Assembly: GCA_029339505.1 (NCBI GenBank)
Contig: JAQISU010000070.1
Location: 248,001 to 312,000 of the forward strand
Direction of reading: 5' to 3'
DNA: 64,000 nt
Source of the DNA: Unio delphinus
Taxonomy: Eukaryota; Mollusca; Bivalvia; Unionida; Unionidae
In this document: positions 22,653 through 37,500 of the stretch, in pieces
Layout of the letters: each line of letters opens with the position of its first letter
How positions within the stretch are numbered: the first letter of the stretch is position 1
Notes under the pieces: model-generated
What the model was told of the DNA's origin: nothing
Seen by the model: only the letters and a program-made list of their open reading frames with translations
Databases searched by the model: none
Position numbers and translations under genes: made by a program

Positions 22653-25600
22653 CAAAGTTTTAAGCCATTCCTTTGGCTACATACTTTTTTTTTAGAAATA
22701 ACATTTCTTTTGATGTAATTCATTTTTGTTCCTTCAGATGTTTTGTTAAGCCATTTTATTTTCAGTTGCAGTATTTTGTGGAGTAATTTTAGTGGATTAA
22801 TTATAGTGCAAACATACAATGACTGTTAGTTATAAAATAGGCACATACAATTATTCTACTTGAAACTCCATTCAGCCAACATTTTAAAGTAATGGAAAGG
22901 CAGAAAATTGTATGCATATGTGGGTCCTGTATATTTCTCAGAAAAACAGTGATGATGTGTAACAATTCTAACAAATGAGCTCCGTAGTACATGTATATAC
23001 ATTTTTATTTACTTGACCAGTGCAGGGCAACACTCAGATAACTACATGCTGCCAATACAGACCTAATCTGAGGTCCACTGTAACAAATAAAATACATGCT
23101 GCCAATACAGGCCTAATATGAGGTCCACTGTTACAAATAAATACATGCTGCCAATACAGACCTAATCTGAGGTCCACTGTTACAAATAAATACATGCTGC
23201 CAATACAGACCTAATCTGAGGTCCACTGTTACAAATAAATACATGCTGCCGATACAGACCTAATCTGAGGTCCACTGTTACAAATAAATACATGCTGCCA
23301 ATACAGGCCTAATATGAGGTCCACTGTTACAAATAAATACATGCTGCCAATACAGACCTAATCTGAGGTCCACTGTTACAAATAAATACATGCTGCCAAT
23401 ACAGACCTAATCTGAGGTCCACTGTTACAAATAAATACATGCTGCCAATACAGACCTAATCTGAGGTCCACTGTTACAAATAAATACATGCTGCCAATAC
23501 AGACCTAATCTGAGGTCCACTGTTACAAATAAATACATGCTGCCGATACAGACCTAATCTGAGGTCCACTGTTACAAATAAATACATGCTGCCGATACAG
23601 ACCTAATCTGAGGTCCACTGTTACAAATAAATACATGCTGCCGATACAGACCTAATCTGAGGTCCACTGTTACAAATAAATACATGCTGCCGATACAGAC
23701 CTAATCTGAGGTTCACTGTTACAAATAAATACATGCTGCCAAAGACCAAAATATGAACTAATAGAAACTTGCAGTATTCAGGTGTCATGGTATGGAATAT
23801 TATGGAAGGAAATTAACTATATGCAAACTGCAGTTAATCCATGAAAAATATTGCTTGGGGAAAAATCAATGTTAAATATTCACCACATCTTGCAAGTCAT
23901 TTCCATATAAATTTTGAAGATGTCACATGTTTTCTTTGTATATTGTTATATTTTCATTTTATGTGTATACACATGGGTGAAATATTTGCTCTGTATGCAT
24001 GTGCAGTGTTTAGGTGTGAATGCATGTTTTTTTTTTCATTTTATAAATATTTAACTTGCCTGGTTCCTACCATATTGTACAAATATTATTTACACGTGTC
24101 TTATTAGATCTGAAGCAAATGTACAGACTGCAAATGGACAATAAAAAAATCAACATTCATTATTCATACACTTGAGATATCTTACTTCTTTCAGTCACTA
24201 CCGCATACATTTTTCTCCTGTAAATAACTTGATTTTTTTAATGGTCCTTATTTTAGCCATGATAAAATATGTTATTATTGACTCTCTTTGTGGAATCAAC
24301 AGATTAAAAATGCTGACTTTCACTTGAGTTAAAGTTTCCATTAGGGTTCTTATGACATTAACCCCTTGAGGTTTTTGCTGTTTTCACATGAAATGCAAGT
24401 AGGAAATGCATTTTGGGAACTATTTCTGAATACATCCTGATACATCAACCTCCAAGCAATTTTCATTAGCCTAATGCCTAGTTGTGTTAAAAACATTTTT
24501 ATCCATTCATTATTTTGCTTGTGCTGGAGCAGAAGGGGAAAATTTGTTCTATTTTGTTAAATTTTGTTTTCGTGTTTTACGGACCCATCATTTTCGTTTA
24601 AAGGCCACTCTTTCTTAAAATGCCCACCTTAACCTATTTTTTGCACAGGTTCGCCTGTATGTGTGCAGTTCAGACCATTCTTCCTTCAATCTGAGACTAA
24701 AAAGTCGAAAATCTGGATACAAAATCAGATTCCAACCACGCAAATTTTGGGTGGAAAAAAAAAAAGGTCTCTGTTTTGTAGTGCAACTTAAAAGTCCTCA
24801 ATTTTATTGGTATCATTGTAGAGCTAAATCTGTCTTCCTTTCTGTAATACCACCCACTTTAGTATGACATTGATGCTACAGAGCTTGGCATTAGGCTACT
24901 TAGACTACTACCACCTGTCCCGTAAACACAGAGCCAGGGGTTAATGTCTTGTATAGCTGTGGCAGTCTGATTAAATTCAAGATCTATTAATGAAGGTCTG
25001 AGAGAAACAACTATGGGGTTATGCTTGTTGACCTTTAGCTTCACCAATCATATTTCAGCTAAATTTATGAAGGATATAATTTGGAATATAACCTTTGAAA
25101 CCTTAACAGAATACAGTGCTTCTTATATGTTGGTTAAAATAGTTGTCATGAAAACCAAAGAGCACTGTAATATGAAATATATCAGTACCTATCATATCAT
25201 AATATAATTTTGATCATATTGGGAACCTGGGTGACTAGGTGGTTAACATGCTGAACTTACAGCCAGAATGGTGTTAATTTGAAATTCTGCCCAGATCAAG
25301 TTGAGTCATATGTCTCTGGTCTCTTTACTCAAGTCTTAATGGTATGATATAACCATAATGGGGGAGATGTCATAAAAAAGTAATAAATAAATCCATTACT
25401 CCTCAGCAGTCAGTACTCCCTATGTAAGCTTCAAGTAAAATAATGAAGATAAAATATCACAAAGATACATCACAGAGTATTATTAATATACAACAAACTC
25501 CAGATGAACAATTTTATTCATTTAAACCCAAGTTTCTTTAAAATGGAGACAAAAACGATAGTGAGGTTTAGTACATTGGACTTACCGGTAATTAAACATT

Positions 25601-27194
25601 TCTTTATCTGGGATTAAATATATTCAGTTTCCTTTCAGTGGGTTTTATTAGTTTTTGTTTCTAATGCTTAAATTTCGTTTTTATTTCAGTGTTGGCTGGA
25701 CCGCGAGAAGGCCATTCTCAAGCAGCTACCTAACCCAGATAGGCCTTTGTATTTCCTTGTCAAATTTTATACTCCAGATCCAACCTTATTGGAAGATGAG
25801 TTAACAAGGTAAGGACTTGAACAAGTCTTACATTTCACTTACAGAATTCTAGTCTGGACTATATCAGTTGGGCTCCAATTTGACCAAAGATCATTCCATT
25901 TTAAAGTCTGGGTTTTGTTTATTTGAAATTAGCCTTGACATTTTAATCCATCAAAATGCAGGGTTCTGACTCTAATTGTTTGTTGTTGAATTATAGGCCA
26001 CATAAAAAGCCTGACTTAAAATTTGACTAATTTGATTTTAACTTTAAGATCTTGTTGGATTTGAGACATTGTAACACGTTGTTGAAATGATTCTTTTATC
26101 ATTTCTATTCTTTTTTTAAATCAACTTTTTGGCTCGTATTGTCAGAATAAATTTTCATGCACCTTTGCTCGGTTCCCCTTTTGTTTGTCATGTCTGTCAT
26201 TCTGTCTGTTTATATGTTAATCTGTATATACCATAATGTTTTTGGCATGAATGCGCAAAAATTCCTGAAGTTAGACAAGTGTTATTTGGCAGACATGATT
26301 GCTTATATAGGTAGAAAATCCAATTAGATTTTGACATTCCAGTCATTAAAATTGTTGCCACTTTGGAGTCCATATTTCTGATCTGATTTCAGTCAGACTT
26401 TGGAATATGATTTTATATCATAAAAAGCTTTGATAAGTTTGATGTTGATCAAGATCCATGGATATGAATGAGGTAATAATACATCAGATTGTATGGACTT
26501 ATTGCAACTTTAAGATCTGTAATCTTGATCTTGGATAACTTTTTTTGTGAACAGCATGTAGTACATAAACAAGATTATTTCATCTTTTGAATTTTTTTTA
26601 TCACTTGGGTCTCTTATGTATGGAAGACATTTTTGAACAGTTTATGTATAAATTTATTTTGTGGTACATGTGGAACACTGGAATATTTTGGTCAATCGTT
26701 TGTCAGAATCGGGAGAAGAAACAGACTAGTAGAGTTTGATATCTAAACTTCTAACATTTACCAAAATTTAGATTAAAAATGTTTGGTCAAAGCTGAGTCA
26801 GATGTGAATTTCCTATAATCAGATTTCAGAATTTTAGATGTTACTTTCAGTTCAGTGATAACGAAATAAAGTGTTGTAATAACATTTAATTGAGCTTACA
26901 CAACACGATCATCAGGTTTAAATGGCTTCACCAAGATTGAGAGGTTTATCCTAAGATAAACATCCTAAAGACATTAGTCTACTAATTTTACGGTTTTACT
27001 CATTGACTGGCATTAGATGATGTCTTTTATTCCTTGATAACCTGAGCCATGGGATGAAGTACCAGAAATGTAGCTTTAGCTTTGATCAGATGACTGAGTG
27101 TTGAGTGAATTCTTGTATTTGTTGATGAAGTACATCCTGCTTCACTTAACTTGAAGAAGCCCGTTTTTGTTTGTTATGTAGTGCAAGCTTTACT

Positions 27195-27270
<76 letters not shown>

Positions 27271-30200
27271 TGTATGCAATTGATGGGATTAAGGATACTG
27301 TAAGCAGACTGTTTTTCGCTCTGCTGGTCATGAACCAAAAATTTGTAGGATGATCTGTCATCCATTTTCTGTATATTTACACAAGTTTGTTATTACAAGT
27401 ATTAAACTAAACTCTTTCAAAGATTGACTTTACATTAATAAGGTCTAGTTAATTACTTTACATTAATATCAAGGTCTAGTTAATTACTTTACATTAATAT
27501 CAAGGTCTAGTTAATTACTTTACATTAATATCAAGGTCTAGTTAATTACTTTACATTAATATCAAGGTCTAGTTAATTATTTTACATTAATATCAAGGTC
27601 TAGTTAATTACTTTACATTAATATCAAGGTCTAGTTAATTACTTTACATTAATATCAAGGTCTAGTTGGTCCTATTGGCACTACTCAGAATATGCCTGAC
27701 ACAATGGCTATCTTAAAAACCTTGTTTTAGTTGCTACTGTTTTAAACGGAAAGACTTCTTATGATGTCGGATTCATCCTAAATGAAAATGTTCTAATTTG
27801 ACATCCAATACGGCCACCACTTCAGCCATTTTGAAAATTTTGTATTTGCAACCCCTCATGCATTGATGATCATATCAAATTGGGATGTATAGTTGGGTCT
27901 ACATAAAATGGTACTGATCAGAGATCCGTTGAAAATATTGTTATTGGAATTCATATTGACACCAAAAATACTTATTATGCTATCCATTTGTTCTTTAAAA
28001 AAAAGGGTGCTGATCTGACTCAAGACTGTTAAAGGCATGAAATTCCATCAAGAAAACATTGTCTCTATTTTTTTGATAAGTTAGTATTAACATAAGCTCT
28101 TAAAAGATTCTTTTTCCTACAAAATAACTTTCATAATCGACCAATCCTGGCCACCCAATTTATGTTCACCCATTTGCACTTATTACTTTTCAATTTAATG
28201 ATGAATATATTACCAGCCTTGTCATATTATGTAATTACTGAGTAAATGGTCATTGTGACCATTTATATGTACATGTATCATTACAGAAAAAGACATTTCA
28301 GTGTCAGAAATTACCAACTGTTCCCCCCAAAGGACATATAATTTAAAACTAAAGTAAGGTAAACACAAGTCCATTCAATTACAAAATATGAAGTTTCAAA
28401 ACATTCACCAAAGGAAATTAGTGGGATGCAAAGTAATGATAGGTCATCACCATTAATCATCATTAATATAGCTGAATATATGTTTAATATCCCTCTGAAA
28501 GTCACTGTGATTTACAGAAGTTATTAATTTTGCTGGTTATCCACAAATATAACAGTATGATTGCATTTATAGTAACGTTAATTTCACTTGCATGCTCTAG
28601 CTATCAATAGGACTCACGGTACTAATTCAGTTCCCATAGTAAACCTATGGAAACATCATGAATCCATGATATTAAAAATTCAATAGCTTTAAACTTTTGA
28701 GTGCTCATGATCATACCTATATTTATCAGTATATAAAGATTTATAACATTTGTTCATCTTAAATAAAAAAAAATAGTTCTTATCTGATGTCCATTATGTA
28801 GGCATCTTGAAAATCTTGTTTTCACTGCTTTTAAAAAGAAGGTAATTTTAACTTTGGGTTTTTTCATCAAAATGTCTGATTGGTAGTAAATGACTGACCC
28901 ACAATATGGCCAACATGGTGGCTGTATTGAAACTACCAAAGGTATCACAAGTTTTCACCAGTAGACAGTTTATGATACTTAGTTGATTCTAAATTTGAAA
29001 ACTTTTCAGATGCACGCTTTTTAAGTTAACAGCAATAATTGTTGTTTCATTACACGTAATGAAATTCATCAAACTTAACATAGAATTTGAGTGATTTTCT
29101 GAGAAAATTATTTTGGCTGAGTTGGCAGGTCTGGATCAATCATGTTGGATATAATGTAATTTAAACATCATGGTAGTAGCTATTATACACACAAATAAAA
29201 CTCTTTCATGAGTGGAAGCCATTTATCAGAAATAAAGCAGATTTCAAAAAACATTTTCTAACAGTTAGGATGGTAAGATTTTTCTGATTAGAAAATATTC
29301 ATCATATTGTCATGATTTGATTTAGTCTTTGATGTTTAAGATACATCAGCACATCAAAGATTGCTATCATGTCAGAGTATTGGCACTGTCCAGAGATGCA
29401 CCACATTCCAGACTGTGAGTGAAGTTTTTGTAAAGCTGGCATTTGAACAACTCCAATGGATTTAGTAATAGGAAACCAAACAATACCATATGGGCAACTA
29501 AATTATGAAACCATGTGAATTTCTATTAATCTTTAAGCAATTTGGAAGGAGACTGGGATAGATGAATGGACAGGCAATATATGACAATATCCCTATAGTA
29601 TCTCCAGTTTAAAATGTGCAAATAAAATTCAATTACAGTTAGATGACTTTAATTGAAAGAGAAAAAGGCCTACTGTTCTGGTATTAGACATTACAGTAAT
29701 TGGACATCAGTTGTCCATCAATGAGAGAATTGGTATGTCAACTATTGCACCATCAAATCCATGCATGTGTTAATGCCATATTGATTAAAGGAAAAAGGGT
29801 AATTCTTGACATGTAACCTGTCTAATGAAGGTTTCCCTTATTATCAGGAATATAATAAAATTCTGTTGTGGCAAAACCTCACTTTTTTAGTGATTGTTCC
29901 AAATCTCACATGTTGCATCCCAAAGGTACTAGCCAAGAGAGAATGTAATTCAAACCAATCTTTCACTGTGATTTTCTTCTTTTGAGGTGGAATGTTTGTT
30001 AATTAAAAAGTGGTATAGATGTTCTTTCCTACAATGTAATACACATTTTTTATGATCAACCTGGTTTTAGCTGGTTTGATATGTGCAATTTTGTAATATC
30101 AGACATGCTGAAACATTAGAATTACACTTGCTGCTTGAATGCAGATTTTGTCATGATTAAAATAATTACATATTGTAAATACATGGTATAAAATGCCCAG

Positions 30201-31502
30201 TGTGACCCCATTCTAGCATGCTCCTTTATACATTTGGATAGAACACGATTGTGGCATGGTTCCAGAAATTTCATACACATGTAGATTTATTTTTATTGTA
30301 CAAAAAAAAATATTTTTTCATCTTAAAAGTATAAAAATAACATGTTAAAAGTTTTTCAGGGATTGTGCTGTTCAAAATATACCATCTAGTGGAGTTTTTT
30401 GGTGACATTATTAGCTGTTTAAACTTTTTGGGGGGGATTTGGATAGGAGAAGTTTTCAGAGGCACCATTTAATGGAAGCTGCAAACTTGATATAACATGG
30501 ACTGGAATATATCTATTGATACATAAACAAATTCTTTGTTTATATTGACTAACCATTTGAATAGTGCATTGTTATACAGAATCTACTTGCGCAAACATCT
30601 GGCCTGAATACTGAATGCTGCAACAAACTCCAGTAATTATGTTACAATTGAGAAACTTTTGATCTATACTCAAGTTCATGGATTTTTTGTATACATGTAC
30701 AGCACTTTACAGATTACGGATTGTATTACACAGATACAAGTTGTCAATATACAGGTGTATTTCAGACTAGTTTCTTTTAATTTAATCAAGAGCATGTATT
30801 ATTGCACACTGTTTTATTAGTCTCCCACAATTCGTGGCCATTCTTTCAACACATACATTTTCTTCAGCAAACTGACTTGGTTATTTACATTTCAGTCTAT
30901 AACATGGTCAGGTTCTATGGACCCCAACCACTGTGTTATAGCAGGGTCAACTGTCCTTAGTAACAGATCCCGTAAGAAGAACAGTCATGCTCTGATATAA
31001 GCAGATGTTTGCACATAACAAAATATATCAAAACTTTTGATTAGCATTATATTAATGAGTCCAAGATTCAAGTGAACCCAGTCTAAAACAATCTCAAAAT
31101 GTGTAGAGTATAGCATTCTAACCCAAGCTTAAAACTTTTTTTTATGACACTTGAAGTTTATATGTTTCATTGACCTTTGGCAAACAATGCTTTGAAAGTT
31201 ACCACAACCAGAAAGTTGCATGATTCTGACTTGTTTATGTTTCTTGTATTGATTTATAAGTCAAATCCTTGATTTATCACAGAAGAATTTCAGAATTAAC
31301 ACTCAACATTACTGATTATTAATATCGTACTGTAGATGTATTGATAGTACATTGGCTGGAATGTTTCATAACCTAAAATTTTCATATTTATGTTATAGGT
31401 ACCTGTTGGCCTTGCAAATAAAACGTGACCTAATGCGTGGAAATCTACCATGCAGTGAAAACACAGTGGCACTTCTTATCTCCTATGTTGTGCAAGGTAG
31501 TT

Positions 31503-31546
<44 letters not shown>

Positions 31547-34500
31547 TACATACTGTATTTACCAAGTATAACAATTAATACTAAATTTATCAGAGTATAA
31601 CATTTGTACAGTGTATTTATCAAAGTGTAATATATGATGTATTGTTTTTGCCAAGTATAACAATTATTACACTGTATTTATCAGAGTATAACATTTGATA
31701 CACTGTATTTATCAGTGTAACATTTGATATACTGTATTAACCAAGTATAATAATTAATACACTATTTATCAGAGTATAGCATTTGTACACTATTAATCAA
31801 AGTGAAACATTTGATATAGTGTATTTACCAGGGTATAACATTTGATAACACTGTATCAGTGTAACATTTGAAATACAAGTATGACAATTAATAGACTGTA
31901 TTTATTAGAGTATACCATTTGATATACTGTATTTACCGGAGTATAACAATTGATATACTGTACTGACAAGAGTATATACTTACCTTAATATTACAATTGG
32001 TAAACTTTACTTAATAGGTTATAACAGTTTATAGAATATCATAACATATGGGAACAGCTAGATGCAATTTCTTGGTATTCAGTCAAACCTAAAATATAGG
32101 CATTGAAATGAACAATGTAAAAGCCTCATTTAAAATGCAAATTATAATCTTCTGTTTGAGAGTCATGGAGTATAAACCTTAAATATGTTATAATGAAGTA
32201 CAGTATGCATGTACATTTGCTATGACTCAGTAAAATGTGATCCATGATTGTACTTACTTTTTAACCAGAACTGTTATAATGAAGGGTCTTATAGGCAGAA
32301 CTGTGTTATAATAAATGGCTTTATAACTAGAACTGTGTTTTAATGAATGACTTTATAATCAGAACTGTGTTACAATGAATGGTATTAAAACTCAAATTGT
32401 TATATGGAAGGGCCTTATAACTATAAATGTGTTATAACGAATGTCTTTATAACTAGAACTGTGCTATATCGAAGGGCCTTGTAACTAGAACTGTTATAAT
32501 GAAGGGCCTTATAACCAGAACTGTTATAATCAATGGCTTTATAACTAGAACTGTTATAATGAATGGCTTTATAACTAGAACTGTTATAATGAAGGGCCTT
32601 ATAACTAGAATTGTTATAATGAAGGGTGTTATAACCAGAACTATGTTATATAAAATGACTTTATAACAGATATGTGTTATAATGAATGGCTTTATAACTA
32701 GAACTGTGTTATAATGAAGGGCCTTATAACTAGAATTGTTATAATGAAGGGTCTTATAACCAGAACTATGTTATATAAAATGACTTTATAACAGAACTGT
32801 GTTATAATGAATGGCTTTATAACAAGAACCATGTTATAATGAATGACTTTATAACAGAACTGTGTTATAATGAATATCTTTATAACAAGAACCATGTTGT
32901 AATGAATGGCTTTATAACTAGAACTGTTATAATGAAGGGCCTTATAACTTGAACTGTGTTATAGTGAATTGCTTTATACCTAGAACTTTTATAATGAAGG
33001 GCCTTATAACTAGAATTATTATAAGGAAAAGAATACACTGATTGGCTATTCCCATTCTCCAAATGGAGAAAGTTCCATTCAGCAATGGTCCTTGGTAAAA
33101 CTGAATTTCAGTGTAAGTTGTCTTGGCAAAACACACGTGGAGGTTAGGTCTGTCGGGAACTTGTCTATTACTTACCTACTGGACACTTGGTGGAACCAAA
33201 AACATCAGTTAGTCTTATTAATATGCACTTTACAAATTTGATCATTTTCTGCTTATGGCATTTTTTTCTTCTTTTTCATATTCTCTTTTTTTTTATCTTT
33301 TTTTTTTTTATACTTTAGAACTTATAACTGACTGCATTTATCTAAAGTAGTATCCCAGTATTTCAGGAGAGGTCTAATAAAGAAATGGTGAAGCTAGTAT
33401 AATTTTCTATCAAATTTGAGTTTCATACTTCATAATTTGTGCATCTTTTCCCACGCTGTTGTAGCATTTGAAGCATCCTAGCACAGCAGTAGCAATATAA
33501 TGCCAGTTAAAGTTTAATAAATGTAAATGTAACAACTGAACCAAATAAATTATGTTTCAAATTCGGGCTCTATCTAAATGAAATCAGTTTCCATAATCAT
33601 TAAAAGAATACCAGCACATTCCAGAAAATGGATTGTAGATTACCAAGGTTTCAGTATGCTTTGCCTTTTACTGTTTACAGCGGAAATTGGAGACTACCCC
33701 ATTGAGGAGTATGAAGATCACACCTACCTCAGTGCTTATGGACTGAAATATGTTCCTAACCAGACAGAGGCCTTAGAACGGAAAATTTGTGAATATCACA
33801 AACAGCATGTGTGAGTAGAGGGATTTCTTTTTTCATTTGATTAGTTGGTTAGTTGCTTGTTGATTTGTATTCATTAGTTTTTAGATAAATTTGTTTCAGC
33901 AATGGGCATTATAAAGTATCCCACCTTTCCTCCCTCCCAGTCCTAAGCTATCATATATCGCCATACAAAAAGATTACATAGTAAGTGTTTAGTCCAAGTC
34001 TGTGTCTCCTATATTGCTAAGCATATATTTTTTGGTGAGCTGTATAATAGCAATAGCTGTTGTCTTTCTTTGGTGGGTAAATAGACAGTCTTTGTGTGAG
34101 CTTTGTATTTTTTTCTGAATGTTGTTTCAATGCATCGTATAGCTATAGCACATGCAACATTATCTTGTATTTGCATTTGTTTTTTGTCTTTCAATTTTTA
34201 TCAGAAACCTTGTATCCAGTTTGAAAATTTATTGTACAACACTATAAGAGAGATCTTATCCATAATTAAAATAATTCATTTCAGCAGAATGGTTTTGGTA
34301 TACAAAATTAGCGGCCAGTTCAGAAGTAAGTTCTAACTGAAAGATTTTTCCTTATAGTTGGTGAGATCAGAACACGTCGAAGTGCACATTACTGCTAAAA
34401 CCTTGATTTATGCAATACATATACAATCCATCATAGTGGTTTCCTTGTAGTAGGTTGAAAATATAGCCAAAATCTTGCCATGGATATTTTACTTTGTTAA

Positions 34501-37500
34501 AATGTATATCTGTTTTTATTCATATATGTCATTACTTTTACAATATAAATAGGTAATGAACTTACCATATTTTGTTGTGTATAACGCGCACTTTTTTTTA
34601 CCTAATTTTCTTATCTTAAGTTGGGGGTGCGCGTTGTATACAAGAACTAAAAAAAAAGATTTTTTCCAGGTCGATCTGAAGAGGATGAAGTCACTCACTA
34701 CTTGTGAAATATTAAATCCATTGTACATTGCATTGTAACTAAAATGTTTACCGGTACTAGCCATATTAAAGAAATAAATAATGCTTACAAATAGTCTTGT
34801 TCTTTGATTGCTTATGTTAATAAACTGGTTTCATTTCACGTCACTGTGTCAAGTTCTGTTCTGTGCCACGGCCGGAAATACATGTACATAACGACTGGCA
34901 ATTTGTTCTAAAGCTGTGCAAAGTGCCGCATTGGAGCGGAACAAATACCACTGTGTGGATTACCGTACTTGTTCCGTAAATGTTCAGTACCGTATTCCAT
35001 AACTGTTGATCTAATCAAATTTTTTTTCATTTATTATTGGTCGAATTGAAATATAATATGTGTAGAATTCAACTAGTGTTAATGTTCTCATCAGAGCATC
35101 TGTTGGGGACATATATATTTTTGCGACTACGGGTTCTTTCTTACGGGAACACTGATACGTTGTGGAACAAAATAATCAATGTATGAAGTCGGGAAACATT
35201 TTTTTCCTCTTTGGAAAATAAGCTTGTTACTTAGTTTTATTTCTCATCTTAAATCATAGTATTTGAGATATCTTTGCGATTATACAGTGATCAATGGCTT
35301 CAATGCTCCATCGACTCGGTGTGGTCTTTTCACGGTAATCGGCGCCAGGTAAGCTTTGATGCGCTCAACATAGTTACAATGCTTTGTCTCGGTGAGCAGT
35401 ATTTAATTGATTCAGGACATACAGCGACTTTTCGAAAGTGATGAAGACAAAGTGGAATTTGAGGGATTTGATGCAATAGACTGCGTCAACTAGACGAACA
35501 TTTAAAGGGCCCTTTTAAGGGTCAACAATAAAATCGGAAAGATACAATATCAATATTGCCACTTTTTCATTCACTATCTAAAATGACCAACTGTTGTTGC
35601 ACTATGAAAACGGAGCGAAATAGCGGTAGTCAAAATTTTAAAATGCATTATATCACATGCGCGTTATATGGCAGAACTACGTTTTTTCCACTTATTTTGG
35701 GTCGAAAATCGGGGTGCGCGTTATACATTGGTGCGCGTTATACACACTAAAATACGGTACTTGTTACTGAAAAATCAACTATTGCTCCAGGCAGAGAAAA
35801 GGTTTACATGTTGCCTTGATAGAAATTTATATTCAGTGTTGTTTAAAAATGTGATATATAGAAAATAGTTGATTTTGCTGGTTTCATTTTTCCAGCCTGT
35901 AAGTTGACTCTGCAGAGTAGTAATGTTGTTCCACACGGTAAATAATACTGTCATAAAATGTCAAACTGGCACAGTTGTATATTTAATGCCGTCTCTCGAG
36001 CATCAGCTTTGTTTTCTTTAGCAGCAGAGAGGGTGAATCGGACAACTTTCAAGGCAAATATTTTGTAATCAGAAACCTTTTTACTGAAACAAAAAAAAAT
36101 ATTTTACCAACCTAGTTGCTGATTGTTGTCACCGTGTGTTGCTGCATCGAAAATCAAAGATTTTCAATCAAAGATTTTCAGCAACTATTTGCAAATATTT
36201 GTAATCAAAAACCTTTAACTGAAACAAAAAAAACCCATCTTACAACGTAGTTGTAGATTCGTTGTTATTCACCCTCTCAGCTGCTATGGGTTAACTGAAT
36301 ATTTTTTAGGATTTCACTGTAGAAGGGGTGAATCGGGCAACAACTTTGTTGTGATTTCATAGAGACTATTGGGTAACCAAGGCTTGTTCGTAAATGCTTA
36401 ATTAGCACCCCGTTGTTGCTGCGGGTTAACCAAATTAGCCATAGATACAATGATGAATTAGCGATACAATTTTTATATAAATGGCAAACGTCGGAGAAGC
36501 ACAAATAACTAGATTAACTAGAGAACATATATATAGAGGCCACCTTTGTTTGGAGATTACACCTTCTTTTGGCCAAAGTATTTCAAGAGCTTACATTGTA
36601 TTTCTTTATCATCAGTAGTTAAAGAATACATTTTGTTCTCATTTTAGTGGAGAGACACCAGCTGAAGCAGATGGCAATTTACTGGACACGGCAAGAAAAG
36701 TAGACCTGTATGGAATACGTGTTTCACCAGCCAAGGTAAGAAATTGATATACTACTGGATTAACTGTACCCAGCTTTTTGCCGATTTCTGCAATTTGCTT
36801 GAACATACGTTTTGGGGATATATTTTAACCCAGAGGCAAAACCTTTGTTCAAACTTACAAACATGTTTATTATTGAAAAAAATAGTCATTAAAAAAATCA
36901 TTTACAGTATGAATTGGTTGAATTTACCGTATTTCATCGATTTTTGGGACAAGTTAGGCCACAAATTTGAAGATGCATAGAAATGCAAACCATGCTGATA
37001 TAGAAAGCATTACTCCTAACCAGATGCCATGGTATAGTACTAATTGTCTGTTTTCTTTAATACCAACAATATTTATTGTACACGTGTGTATATTAATCAG
37101 GTTTGAAATTATGAATTAGTAAATGAACCGAGTTGGGCATCTTTTATCTCATTTGTGCTTTTAGTCTTTTAGGAGGGTACAAACAAATGGGGAGCTATAG
37201 TCAGATTATATCTTTTTATTCATGAAATAATTCAGGATAATGTTAAGATCATAAAGACATGGTCTTGTCTAATGTTAGACATCCCTTCCATCCTTCATAG
37301 ATTAATGTGAAAGCTATTACTGTATCTGATTTACATAATGAATAAAAACATTTTCACCTCTTAGTTTATTCTGTTGCTCACAAGTACTATTTATTCTGTT
37401 GCACAAATGACTGAAAAGAGCATACTGTTATATCGGGTTGATATCGCTGGTATTGTTGGGAGATAAGTAACCCACTTCTCTTGGAAAAAACCCAATAGCT

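Noticed and set aside
22095..23745. CRISPR-like array
   Set aside because: Repeats are contiguous without unique spacers, in eukaryotic intron sequence.
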